The notes beneath the pieces were generated by a model, which worked only from the letters and a program-made list of their open reading frames with translations, had not been told where the DNA came from and searched no databases. A stretch of DNA of 64,000 bases from Rhodanobacteraceae bacterium. GTDB taxonomy: Bacteria; Pseudomonadota; Gammaproteobacteria; Xanthomonadales; SZUA-5. Positions within the stretch are counted from its first letter, which is position 1. The number at the start of each line of letters is the position of its first letter. This document shows positions 23,920 to 31,876 of the stretch, one piece after another. A program made the position numbers and the translations under genes. Where the stretch lies: the NCBI GenBank assembly GCA_024234055.1, contig JACKOW010000007.1:1-64000 (forward strand), read 5' to 3'.

Positions 23920-24624
23920 ATGAGCCGCAAGCTGCGTATCCTGATCGTCGAGGACGAGATCGCGATTCGCAGCGGGTTGATCGACGTCTTCATCTATCAC
24001 GGCTACGAGGTGGAAGCGGCAGCGGATGGAGAAGCTGGCCTGAAACAGGCGCTGGGCGGCCGATTTGATCTGATCCTGCTGGACGTGATGTTGCCGGGGC
24101 GCAATGGTTTTGACGTGCTGGCCTGCCTGCGCGAGCAGGATCGGGAGCAGCCGGTGATCATGCTGACCGCCAAGTCTGCCGATGAGGATATCGTGCACGG
24201 ACTGGCGCTGGGCGCCGATGACTATGTGGCCAAGCCGTTTTCGATCGCGCAGCTGGTGTTGCGGGTGCAGGCCGTGTTGCGCCGGACTCGAGCGAAGGAG
24301 CCCGCGGACTCGCGATTGCGCCTGCGACCCGATCTCGAGGTCGATGTGCTCAATCTGTGCGCGCTCGGCAGTGACACCGAGGTGATCTTCACCCGGCGTG
24401 AAATGGAGGTGCTGCAATACCTGGCGCAGCACAGCGAGCGCCCGGTGCCGCGTGAGGAATTGCTGCACAAGGTCTGGGGTTACGCCCGGCACCTGGAGAT
24501 CGAGACCCGCACCGTGGACATCCACATCGCCAGGCTGCGCCGCAAGATCGAGGTCGATCCAAAGCAGCCGCAGCAGCTGTTGACGGTGCGCAACGGCGGT
24601 TATCGTCTGTTGCTGGAGTCCTGA
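23920..24624 (+). CDS. OmpR-family response regulator
   Basis: A 234-residue two-domain regulator. The receiver (residues 1-120) has E-D-E near the start, the phosphorylated Asp D55 in L-L-D-V-M-L-P, and K in Y-V-A-K-P-F. The C-terminal winged-helix has F-T-R-R-E-M-E-V-L-Q-Y-L, the recognition segment and V-R-N-G-G-Y-R-L-L at the end. It is followed at once by a histidine kinase gene (TGA then GTG), so they form a pair. It faces the PspA-like operon, and a direct repeat of OmpR/CpxR form lies between them. Its start lies about 15 bases after a REP hairpin and no good ribosome-binding site is seen. Translation may be affected by the hairpin. Confidence 0.9.
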   Translation: MSRKLRILIVEDEIAIRSGLIDVFIYHGYEVEAAADGEAGLKQALGGRFDLILLDVMLPGRNGFDVLACLREQDREQPVIMLTAKSADEDIVHGLALGADDYVAKPFSIAQLVLRVQAVLRRTRAKEPADSRLRLRPDLEVDVLNLCALGSDTEVIFTRREMEVLQYLAQHSERPVPREELLHKVWGYARHLEIETRTVDIHIARLRRKIEVDPKQPQQLLTVRNGGYRLLLES

Positions 24625-26673
24625 GTGGCACGGGCGCTCCGTTCCGGTTACACCCCGGCACGCCTGCGTGCTTTCCTGCTGCTGCTGTTTGTGGCGCTGG
24701 CGCTGCCGAGCGCGGTGCTGATCTGGCAGACACAAAAGCAGCTGCGCTGGGAGGCGCTGCACCAGTACCGGGCCTTGGCCGAAGACCTGGCAGTGCGTAT
24801 CGACGCCGAGTTGCAGCGCCTGCTGGTCCAGGAAGAACAGCGCAGCGAGGGTGATTATCAGTTCCTGGTGCTGGCGGGCGATCCGGCACGATCGATGCGC
24901 GTGCAGCGCTCTCCACTGGCCGAGTTGCCCTCGACTTCATCCATTCCGGGTCTGATCGGCCATTTCCAGGTCGATGCCCAGGGTCACTTTTCCACGCCGC
25001 TGCTGCCCGACGAGCCGGGTGATGTCTCCGCGTTGGGTCTCGATGCCGAAGAAGTCGCGCAACGCACAGCCCTGCGTCAGCAGATCCTGGACGTGCTCAG
25101 TCGCAGCGAACTGGTGGTGCATGCCCGGAATCAAGCGAGTCCAGGCAAAGCTGCTGCGGCCGACCAAGACAGTCTCAGTTCCAGCAACACGGGGGCACTC
25201 GCCAAGCAGGAGCTGTACGAGCAGGAGGCGGCGCCGAAGGGCGGCGCCTATCCGGGACAGGCGGCTTTCGACAAGCTCAAGTCAGCGACTGCCCTTGCTG
25301 ATCGCCAGGCCAGCAACCAGCTCGGGCGCATCGATGAGCTGCGCCTGGACCGCAGCTTTGCCGAGGCCGGCAAGAAGGATGCGGGTGGCGGCGTCGATCG
25401 GGCGCAAAGCCAGATGCTGGCCAATGCCAGTCCACGCGGCAGCCGTCGCGAAAAGAATGCGCTGATCGATGTTTCCGACCAACTCAAGCAAGGCGACATC
25501 AACGAAAGCCCAGGCCGGGTACGACTGTTCGAGAGTGAGGTCGACCCCTTTGAGTTTGGCTTGCTTGCCAGCGGTCATGGCGTGCTGTTCCGCAAGGTCT
25601 GGCGCAATGGCCAGCGCACCATCCAGGGTGTGCTGATCGATCGCAAGGCTTTCGTTGACGGCGTCATCAGCCGCAACTTCGTCGGTACCGCGCTCTGGCA
25701 GATGAGTGATCTGGTGGTCGCCTGGCAACAGGAGGTACTGCAGCTCATCCCGGGTGAAACCGCCAGCCGCAGCTACAGCCGGGCCAGTGAAGTGCGCGGG
25801 GATCTGCTCTACCAGACGCGATTGTCGGCACCGCTGGATCAGTTGCAATTGATCTGGAGCATCAAACGCCTGCCAGCTGGCCCAGGTGCCGGCATCGTCA
25901 ACTGGGCCAGCGGCGTGCTGTTTCTGGTGCTTCTGAGTGGCTTTGTGCTGCTGTATCGACTTGGCCTCAGGCATTTGTTGCTGGCGCGGCAACAGCAGGA
26001 TTTTGTCTCTGCCGTGAGCCACGAGCTGAAAACGCCGCTGACTTCGATACGCATGTACGCCGAAATGCTGCGCGAAGGCTGGGCCGGCGAGGACAAGAAG
26101 AAGAGCTACTACAGCTATATCCACGACGAGAGCGAACGTCTGTCGCGGCTGATTGCCAATGTGCTGCAACTGGCGCGCATGGAGCGCAATGATCTGGCGC
26201 TGGACCTGAAGCCCTTGCGGATATCCAGTCTGATCGATCTGCTGCGCTCGCGATTGCAGTCGCAGATCGAGCGATCCGGATTCGACGTGGATTACCGCAT
26301 GGAACCGTCGCTGGCCGAGTCGGAGGTCAGCGTCGACGCCGATGCCCTGTGCCAGATCCTGATCAACCTGGTTGACAACGCCATCAAGTTCTCGCAGGCC
26401 GCGAGCCAGAAGCGAGTCGAAATCGGCCTGGCCGCAGAGCGTGCCGACCTGTTGATCAGCGTCCGGGATTTCGGACCGGGTATTCCGAAAGCCCAGATCA
26501 AGAAGATCTTCCAGCTGTTTTACCGCGCTGGCGATGAACTTACCCGTGAATCGCTGGGTACCGGTATCGGCCTGGCCCTGGTGCGGCAACTGGCGCGGGC
26601 GATGCAGGGCGATGTCGATGTGATCAACCGAGAGCCGGGCGCGGAATTTCGCTTGCGCTTGCCCTTGCTTTGA
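24625..26673 (+). CDS. Sensor histidine kinase with a large periplasmic domain
   Basis: A 682-residue kinase. It starts with GTG directly after the response regulator's TGA, with GGAG at good spacing. It has a first membrane segment at about 13-33, a periplasmic region of about 390 residues rich in Gln, Ala and Ser, and a second membrane segment at about 428-450. No HAMP domain is evident. The H-box A-V-S-H-E-L-K-T-P-L-T gives H466, followed by the N-box L-V-D-N-A-I-K-F-S and the G-boxes D-F-G-P-G-I-P and G-T-G-I-G-L-A-L. The periplasmic domain has no recognised fold and is the most specific part. It is paired with the regulator just upstream and faces the PspA-like, six-TM and VWA genes. Confidence 0.9.
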   Translation: MARALRSGYTPARLRAFLLLLFVALALPSAVLIWQTQKQLRWEALHQYRALAEDLAVRIDAELQRLLVQEEQRSEGDYQFLVLAGDPARSMRVQRSPLAELPSTSSIPGLIGHFQVDAQGHFSTPLLPDEPGDVSALGLDAEEVAQRTALRQQILDVLSRSELVVHARNQASPGKAAAADQDSLSSSNTGALAKQELYEQEAAPKGGAYPGQAAFDKLKSATALADRQASNQLGRIDELRLDRSFAEAGKKDAGGGVDRAQSQMLANASPRGSRREKNALIDVSDQLKQGDINESPGRVRLFESEVDPFEFGLLASGHGVLFRKVWRNGQRTIQGVLIDRKAFVDGVISRNFVGTALWQMSDLVVAWQQEVLQLIPGETASRSYSRASEVRGDLLYQTRLSAPLDQLQLIWSIKRLPAGPGAGIVNWASGVLFLVLLSGFVLLYRLGLRHLLLARQQQDFVSAVSHELKTPLTSIRMYAEMLREGWAGEDKKKSYYSYIHDESERLSRLIANVLQLARMERNDLALDLKPLRISSLIDLLRSRLQSQIERSGFDVDYRMEPSLAESEVSVDADALCQILINLVDNAIKFSQAASQKRVEIGLAAERADLLISVRDFGPGIPKAQIKKIFQLFYRAGDELTRESLGTGIGLALVRQLARAMQGDVDVINREPGAEFRLRLPLL

Positions 26674-26695
26674 TGCCGCCGCAGCCAGGCGCCCT

Positions 26696-26789
26696 TGGAG
26701 TGCGACCGGCCCCGCGAAGATTCTGTTCTGAGGAAGGGGTCGTCGCGGTGACGGTGGCGTAGCCGGTCGCGACGCGAGGTCGCTCCAAC
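26696..26789. repeat. GTAG-family long inverted repeat between convergent genes
   Basis: TTGGAGTGCGACCGG on the left is mirrored by CCGGTCGCGACG...GTCGCTCCAAC on the right (with a GTAG just before it), around an unrelated centre. The right arm is nearly identical to the 3.7-kb and 14.1-kb copies. It lies between the ends of the kinase and DUF938 genes. Confidence 0.65.
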
Positions 26790-26871
26790 AACCCGCGGTT
26801 CATGGCCCTTGCTCAGTTTCGGGCCGACACAGGTGGCTCGCAATGACGCATCAAGAAATTGCGTTGAGGGA

Positions 26872-27486
26872 CTACTTCGCGCTGTTCTGCCCGCGCTGCC
26901 ACACCAGGCATCGGTTGTTGGCCGGCATCGCCCGATCCTCAAGCAAGCGCAGCCCGATCGCCTGCGCCAGCGCATCGACTGCCTCGAAGTCGCGGATTCC
27001 CCGGCGGGGGTCTTCGGCGCGCAGGGATAGGTCGAATTCGCGGTTGCTGTCGCTGGTAAAGGCGCCGTGGTAGTTGAAAGGGCCGTAGATCAGCAGCTTG
27101 CCATCTGCTTCCAGCGACCGGCCCAGTCCGGCGAACATCGCTTCGACCTCCGGCCAGCTCATGATGTGCAGGGTGTTGGCACTGAAGACGGCGTCGAATC
27201 GTTGGTCGGGCCATGGGCCGGCGACGTCGAGCTCCAGCGGCAGCGGCGTGTTCGGCAATGCGCCTTCTGCCAACCACAGGCGAATGCCTTCCAGGCGCTC
27301 GGCGCGGTCGGAACACTGCCAGTGCAGATGCGGCAAGGCCTGGGCGAAATGCAGCGCATGCTGACCGGTGCCACTGCCGATTTCCAGAATCCGCGCCGGA
27401 TGGCCGAAGTGATCGGCCAGCACCTCCAGAATGGCGTCCCGGTTGCGTTCGGTGGCCGGTGCGTGTGGCTTGTCGGCAGGGTTCAC
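26872..27486 (-). CDS. DUF938 SAM-dependent methyltransferase-like protein
   Basis: A 204-residue class I methyltransferase-like protein. The opening A-P-A-T-E-R-N-R-D-A-I-L and the SAM loop I-L-E-I-G-S-G-T-G-Q-H-A are typical of DUF938, as are F-S-A-N-T-L-H-I-M-S-W and G-P-F-N-Y-H-G in the middle. The substrate is unknown for the family. It overlaps the stop end of the upstream acyltransferase gene as ATGA, so the two are coupled. Human and bacterial DUF938 members lack a defined reaction. Confidence 0.82.
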   Translation of the reverse strand: MNPADKPHAPATERNRDAILEVLADHFGHPARILEIGSGTGQHALHFAQALPHLHWQCSDRAERLEGIRLWLAEGALPNTPLPLELDVAGPWPDQRFDAVFSANTLHIMSWPEVEAMFAGLGRSLEADGKLLIYGPFNYHGAFTSDSNREFDLSLRAEDPRRGIRDFEAVDALAQAIGLRLLEDRAMPANNRCLVWQRGQNSAK

Positions 27487-28412
27487 GGTGTAGCGCCGAT
27501 CATCTGCTCGATCTGCTGATCCTTCTCGGCCCAGATCTGGTTGATCCAGTGCTGGAAGCGCTCGCGCGCCGCCGGATCGTTCTCGTAACTGCAGCCCAGC
27601 AGCTCTTTGGGGAGCTCACGACGGCGCACATGCACGCGTACCCGATCGACCTTGCCGGACAAAAGGTCGACCAGCGTGGGCTTGCCATCCGGGTAGACGA
27701 TGGTGATGTCGATGATGCTGTGCAGCAGTTCGCCCATGGCTTCCAGCACAAAGGCCACGCCGCCGGCCTTGGGTTTCAGCAGATGACGATAGGGCGACTG
27801 TTGGCGGCTGTGTTTTCCTTCGGTGAATCGCGTGCCTTCGACGAAATTCATCACCGATACCGGTAATTCCGAGAACTTCTCGCAGGCCTTGCGGGTGGCG
27901 GCGACGTCGGTGCCACGCAGTTCCGGGCGCCGTTCCAGCTGCTCCCGGGTCAGGCGCTTCATGAAGGGAAAATCCAGTGCCCACCACGCCAGCCCGAGGA
28001 AAGGCACCCAGATCAGCTGGCTCTTGAGAAAGAACTTGAGGAAAGGCATGCGCCGGTTGCTGAGGTACTGCAGCACCAGAATGTCGACCCAGCTCTGGTG
28101 GTTGCTGAGCACCAGATACCAGTCCTCGCGACGCAGCTGTTCGATGCCCTGGATCTGCCAGTCGGCGCGTGAGAACAGCCGGATCAGGCCGTTGTTGATC
28201 GCAATCCAGGTCTCGGCGACCGCAATCACGCCACGACCCAGCAGACGCCGCGCGGCGGCAAACGGCAGCAACAGCTTGATCAGCGCCAGTACCAGCAACA
28301 CCGGTACCAGCACCAGGGTGCTGGTCAGCGCCAGCGTCGAGGTCAGGATCAGGGTCAGGGGGGCGGGCAGAAAAGACAGCATCGAAGACGGCGATTGGTC
28401 GTTGGGGAACAC
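27483..28412 (-). CDS. PlsC-like acyltransferase (YihG type)
   Basis: A 309-residue membrane acyltransferase. The N-terminal third is hydrophobic (two spans at about 12-55), followed by the acyltransferase motif I N-H-Q-S-W-V-D, F-L-K-S-Q-L as motif II, the F-V-E-G-T-R-F motif III and a proline-rich motif IV region. This is the 1-acylglycerol-phosphate acyltransferase superfamily, closest in layout to E. coli YihG/YihG-like proteins, which influence phospholipid fatty-acid composition. The start could be GTG at 28412 or the ATG at 28382. No strong ribosome-binding site separates them. It overlaps the DUF938 gene by four bases. Confidence 0.82.
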   Translation of the reverse strand: MFPNDQSPSSMLSFLPAPLTLILTSTLALTSTLVLVPVLLVLALIKLLLPFAAARRLLGRGVIAVAETWIAINNGLIRLFSRADWQIQGIEQLRREDWYLVLSNHQSWVDILVLQYLSNRRMPFLKFFLKSQLIWVPFLGLAWWALDFPFMKRLTREQLERRPELRGTDVAATRKACEKFSELPVSVMNFVEGTRFTEGKHSRQQSPYRHLLKPKAGGVAFVLEAMGELLHSIIDITIVYPDGKPTLVDLLSGKVDRVRVHVRRRELPKELLGCSYENDPAARERFQHWINQIWAEKDQQIEQMIGATP

Positions 28413-28536
28413 GAGGAGATCGCGGCCGGTGTTGGGCCTGCACCCAAGGCCGACGCGGCGACTGCACGGAGGCTACCATTGTCGCATCCGGGGTGGCGCC
28501 ATTCGGGCTGGGTCTGCGAGCCTCATGCGAACCGTC

Positions 28537-29658
28537 TCAATCGCCGCTGGCGCGCTTCAGCATCACCACGGTCTCGAAATGCGTGGTGTGCGGGAACATG
28601 TCGAAGACCTGGGCGGTGCTGATCCGGTAGTGGCGCAGCGAGCCCAGATCCCGGGCCAGCGACTCGATGTTGCAGCTGGAATAGAGCACGGTCGCTGCGC
28701 CACTCTGGTCGATCCAGTTGGCCAGGCGTGCGCCGATGCCGCGACGCGGCGGATTGACGATGACGCAGTCCGGGGCGGTGCGCTGGGCGCCGGTCCAGTC
28801 GGTGGCGTCGGCGCAGATCCAGCGAATCTGATCTTCGCTGGCCTCGGCGGCAGCAATGGCTTCCGGCGTGGTTTCGACGCCGGTGACAGCGCGGCCGGGC
28901 GCGGCGGCATGGCGGGCGAAACCACCGACGCCGCAATACAGATCCCACACGGTTGCCGGTTCGGCTTGCGCAATCCAGTGACGCGCCTGGCGATACAGCG
29001 CTGCCGCGACTTCGGTGTTGGTCTGCAGGAAACTGCGTGGCGTCAGCTGAAAGTCGAGCTCGTTGATGCGACAACGGACCTGGGAAGTGTCGGTCAGCAG
29101 GATCTCGACGTCGCCCTCGGTCACAGCCTTGTGCTCGGGCAGCAGATTGGCCGAGACCACGCGTAGCGCCGGCAGGGCGGCCAGCAGCGCCGGCACCTGC
29201 TTGCCCAGCCTTTCCACCGCTTCGCGTGAACGCAACACGAAGCGCAACATCAGCTCGCCGGTGCCCGGGGCCTCGGTCAACAGCACATACTTGCCCTCGC
29301 CACGGCGCATCGCCAGTTCATAGGGCGGCACCCGCGCGGCGATCAGCGCCTCGCGGATCGGCACGAAGGCTTGCTGCATGGATTCGGGGTACAGCGGACA
29401 CTGCATCAGATCGACGCCATGGCCACCTGGCTCCAGCAGCCCCAGCGTGGGAGCCGTGACCGAGCCACCAATGGCCATCTTGGCCTTGTTACGGAACCCG
29501 GATTCGGCACTGGGTACCGGCGGCAGCCAGGATGCAGTCGCTACTGCGCTCAGGCGGGATTGGGCCTGGGCCTGCTTGTGGGTCAGCTGTTCTGTGTAGG
29601 GCCGCGGCAATTCCGTGCACGATCGGCACAGCGCCTCGGTGTAGTAGTGACAGTTCAC
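28537..29658 (-). CDS. rlmC: RlmC, 23S rRNA (uracil747-C5)-methyltransferase
   Basis: RlmC methylates C5 of U747 in 23S rRNA. The 373-residue protein opens with C-x-Y-Y-x-E-A-L-C-R-S-C (iron-sulfur cysteines in the RlmC/RumB order), then G-F-R-N-K-A-K-M, the catalytic region P-R-S-F-L-Q-T-N, the SAM motif D-L-Y-C-G-V-G-G-F, N-P-P-R-R-G-I-G and the catalytic cysteine in Y-S-S-C-N. The pattern matches E. coli RlmC better than RlmD or TrmA. It overlaps the flavoprotein gene by four bases, being the last of the run gloA, flavoprotein, rlmC. Confidence 0.92.
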   Translation of the reverse strand: MNCHYYTEALCRSCTELPRPYTEQLTHKQAQAQSRLSAVATASWLPPVPSAESGFRNKAKMAIGGSVTAPTLGLLEPGGHGVDLMQCPLYPESMQQAFVPIREALIAARVPPYELAMRRGEGKYVLLTEAPGTGELMLRFVLRSREAVERLGKQVPALLAALPALRVVSANLLPEHKAVTEGDVEILLTDTSQVRCRINELDFQLTPRSFLQTNTEVAAALYRQARHWIAQAEPATVWDLYCGVGGFARHAAAPGRAVTGVETTPEAIAAAEASEDQIRWICADATDWTGAQRTAPDCVIVNPPRRGIGARLANWIDQSGAATVLYSSCNIESLARDLGSLRHYRISTAQVFDMFPHTTHFETVVMLKRASGD

Positions 29659-30872
29659 GCCCGCGCCGCCGCGGCGCCGGCCATGCGTCCGCTGGCAAAG
29701 CAGGCGGTCAGCAGATAGCCCCCTGTGGGCGCCTCCCAGTCGATCATTTCACCGGCGCACCAGACTTTGGGGCGTCGCCGCAGCATCAGTTCCGGTGTCA
29801 GCGCATCGAAACGCACGCCGCCTGCGCTGCTGATGGCCTCGGCCAACGGCCGCGGGCGCAGTAGCGTGATCGGTAGCCGCTTGATGGCATGACCCAGCGT
29901 CACCGGGTCGGCCAGCGCTTCCTTGCCGAGCACTTCATACAGCAGCGCTGTCTTGACCCCGTCGATGCCCAGCGTGCGCCGCAGATGCTCGCTCAGCGTG
30001 CGCTTGCCACGATCGCGGGCCAGGGCCTGGTGCACGGCATCGGCGCTGCGTTCGGGAACCAGATCGAGCAGCAGTTCGACGCTGCCATCAGCGGCAATGG
30101 CATCGCGCAGCCGGGCCGAGAGGGCGTAGATGGCGCTGCCCTCGACGCCATAGTCGGTGACAATGAACTCCCCGACGATCGCGCTCTTCCGTGGCTGACT
30201 GGCCAGGCGCACACTCACCGACTTGACCGGTTTGCCGGCGAAGCGCTCCTTCAGATGCGCGCTCCAGCCGCGTTCGAATCCGCAATTGGAGGGTTGCAGC
30301 TCAGCCACCTCGATGTCGACCTGGCGCAGCGTCTCGACCCAGGCGCCATCGGCGCCCAGTTCAGGCCAACTGCCACCACCGGTGGCCAACACCACTGCGG
30401 TGGCGTCAACCGAGATCTCGCCCTCGGCAGCAGCGATGCGCAGCTGACCCTGCTCGTTCCAACCCAGCCAGCGATGGCCGACGTGGATCTCGATACCCTT
30501 GCCGCGCAGGCGTCGAACCCAGGCGCGCAGCAACGGTCCGGCCTTGAAGTCGGCGGGAAAGACCCGACCGGAACTGCCGATCACGGTTTCATAGCCCAGA
30601 TCATGCGCCCAGGCGCGCAGCGCGTCGGCGCTGAACGGCAGCAGCCAGCTGCGCACTTCAGCGGTGCCGCTGGGATAGCGCGACACAAAGTCGTCGAAGG
30701 GTTCGCTGTGAGTGAGATTGAGGCCACCCTTGCCGGCAATCAGGAATTTGCGGGCCACCGAAGGCATCTGCTCGTAGACAGCGACTTCAGCGCCGGCATC
30801 ACGAGCGGTTTCCGCGGCCATCAGACCGGCCGGGCCACCGCCGATCACCACCACCTTGCGCGAGTTCATCAT
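29655..30872 (-). CDS. BaiN/HI0933-type FAD-binding protein (NAD(P)/FAD oxidoreductase)
   Basis: A 405-residue flavoprotein of the HI0933/BaiN group (TIGR03862 type). The Rossmann FAD motif V-V-V-I-G-G-G-P-A-G-L-M begins a few residues in, the G-K-G-G-L-N-L-T-H-S signature follows, and the C-terminal part has G-E-M-I-D-W-E-A-P-T-G-G-Y. I chose the ATG at 30872 because the gloA stop ends at 30877, leaving a short gap. An ATG three bases later is equally possible. The frame extends upstream inside gloA and is not coding. Substrate is unknown. It is coupled to rlmC by ATGA. Confidence 0.85.
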   Translation of the reverse strand: MMNSRKVVVIGGGPAGLMAAETARDAGAEVAVYEQMPSVARKFLIAGKGGLNLTHSEPFDDFVSRYPSGTAEVRSWLLPFSADALRAWAHDLGYETVIGSSGRVFPADFKAGPLLRAWVRRLRGKGIEIHVGHRWLGWNEQGQLRIAAAEGEISVDATAVVLATGGGSWPELGADGAWVETLRQVDIEVAELQPSNCGFERGWSAHLKERFAGKPVKSVSVRLASQPRKSAIVGEFIVTDYGVEGSAIYALSARLRDAIAADGSVELLLDLVPERSADAVHQALARDRGKRTLSEHLRRTLGIDGVKTALLYEVLGKEALADPVTLGHAIKRLPITLLRPRPLAEAISSAGGVRFDALTPELMLRRRPKVWCAGEMIDWEAPTGGYLLTACFASGRMAGAAAARA

Positions 30873-30876
30873 CGGC

Positions 30877-31293
30877 TTACCACTGTCCGACATTGGGCAT
30901 CGAGGTCCAGGGTTCACACGGGGGCAGGGCGTCACCACGCTGCAGCAGTTCGATCGAGATCTGGTCCGGCGAGCGCACAAAGGCCATGCGCCCATCGCGC
31001 GGCGGGCGGCTGATGGTGATGCCGTGATCCATCAGGCGCTGACACAGACTGTAGATATCGTCGACGGCGTAGGCCACATGGCCGAAATTACGCGCCGAGC
31101 CGTAGTCCTCGACATCGTAGTTCCAGGTCAGTTCCAGCTGTGCATCCTCGTCTCCCGGAGCCGCCAGGTAGACCAGCGTGAAGCGGCCCTTGGGGTAGTC
31201 GGCACGGCGCACCTCACGCAATCCGAGCAGTTCGTAGAAGCGCAGCGAGGCGTCCAGATCGCGCACGCGCACCATGGTGTGCAGATATTTCAT
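30877..31293 (-). CDS. gloA: Glyoxalase I (lactoylglutathione lyase)
   Basis: A 138-residue glyoxalase I, which isomerises the methylglyoxal-glutathione hemithioacetal to S-lactoylglutathione. The metal ligands of the E. coli type are in place: H5 (K-Y-L-H-T-M), Glu in A-Q-L-E-L-T, His in F-G-H-V-A and Glu in S-I-E-L-L. Family signatures R-F-Y-E-L-L-G and D-I-Y-S-L-C-Q are seen. It is slightly longer than the E. coli protein at the C-terminus. First gene of a run with the flavoprotein and rlmC. On its 5' side lies the repeat array at 31391-31818, so its promoter must lie in the short space before the array or within it. Confidence 0.92.
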   Translation of the reverse strand: MKYLHTMVRVRDLDASLRFYELLGLREVRRADYPKGRFTLVYLAAPGDEDAQLELTWNYDVEDYGSARNFGHVAYAVDDIYSLCQRLMDHGITISRPPRDGRMAFVRSPDQISIELLQRGDALPPCEPWTSMPNVGQW

Positions 31294-31390
31294 AGAGATG
31301 ATCGCCAGGAGGGAATCCGGCCATGATCAGGGAAGGGGGGCGGAAACCCAAGCGCTTTCCGGAGACAGACTGCGCTATCGGCTGTTCCGT

Positions 31391-31818
31391 GGGATCGCCG
31401 ACTTGCAGTCGGCGCTGTTGCTCTTCGCTGTTCCGGGGCCAGGAGCGGCCGAGTGCAACTCGGCGATCCCGGCGGCGATCCCGGCGGCGACCTGGGATCG
31501 CCAACTTGCAGTCGGCGCTGTTGCTCTTCGCTGTTCCGGGGCCAGGAGCGGCCGAGTGCAGCGCGGCGATCCCGGCGGCGATCCCGGCGGCGACCTGGGA
31601 TCGCCGACTTGCAGTCGGCGCTGTTGCTATTCGCTGTTCCGGGGCCAGGAGCGGCCGAGTGCAACTCGGCGATCCCGGCGGCGATCCCGGCGGCGACCTG
31701 GGATCGCCGACTTGCAGTCGGCGCTGTTGCTCTTCGCTGTTCCGGGGCCAGGAGCGGCCGAGTGCAGCTCGGCGATCCCGACGGCAAGAGCAGCCGAGTA
31801 CAACTCGGCGATCCCAGC
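31391..31818. repeat. Four-copy 103-bp tandem array of double hairpins
   Basis: The string GGGATCGCC recurs at 31391, 31494, 31597 and 31700, an exact 103-bp period. Each unit has a hairpin CCGACTTGCAGTCGG, a middle ending TTCCGGGGCCAGGAGCGG, a second hairpin GCCGAGTGCAACTCGGC and a GGCGATCCC pair. The two ends of a unit are also complementary (GGGATCGCCGA... and ...TCGGCGATCCC), so about 87 bp can fold as one long hairpin. Copies differ at a few positions only. After the fourth copy a diverged half-unit (CCGAGTACAACTCGGCGATCCC) follows. A fifth, single copy lies at 58037-58130. It sits in the 583-bp gap between the divergent gloA and CpeT-like genes. Confidence 0.92.
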
Positions 31819-31876
31819 GGGCGCTGGCAGTGTCATCATCAGGGCCCGGATCAAACGCCAAGGTGTATCTCTGTCG

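Noticed and set aside
23920..26673. Proteobacterial dedicated sortase two-component system
   Set aside because: No sortase or LPxTG-like target is nearby. The VWA and PspA-like neighbours fit envelope stress better.
31391..31818. CRISPR array
   Set aside because: Exact 103-bp repeats carry no variable spacers and no cas genes are present. Units are long inverted repeats.
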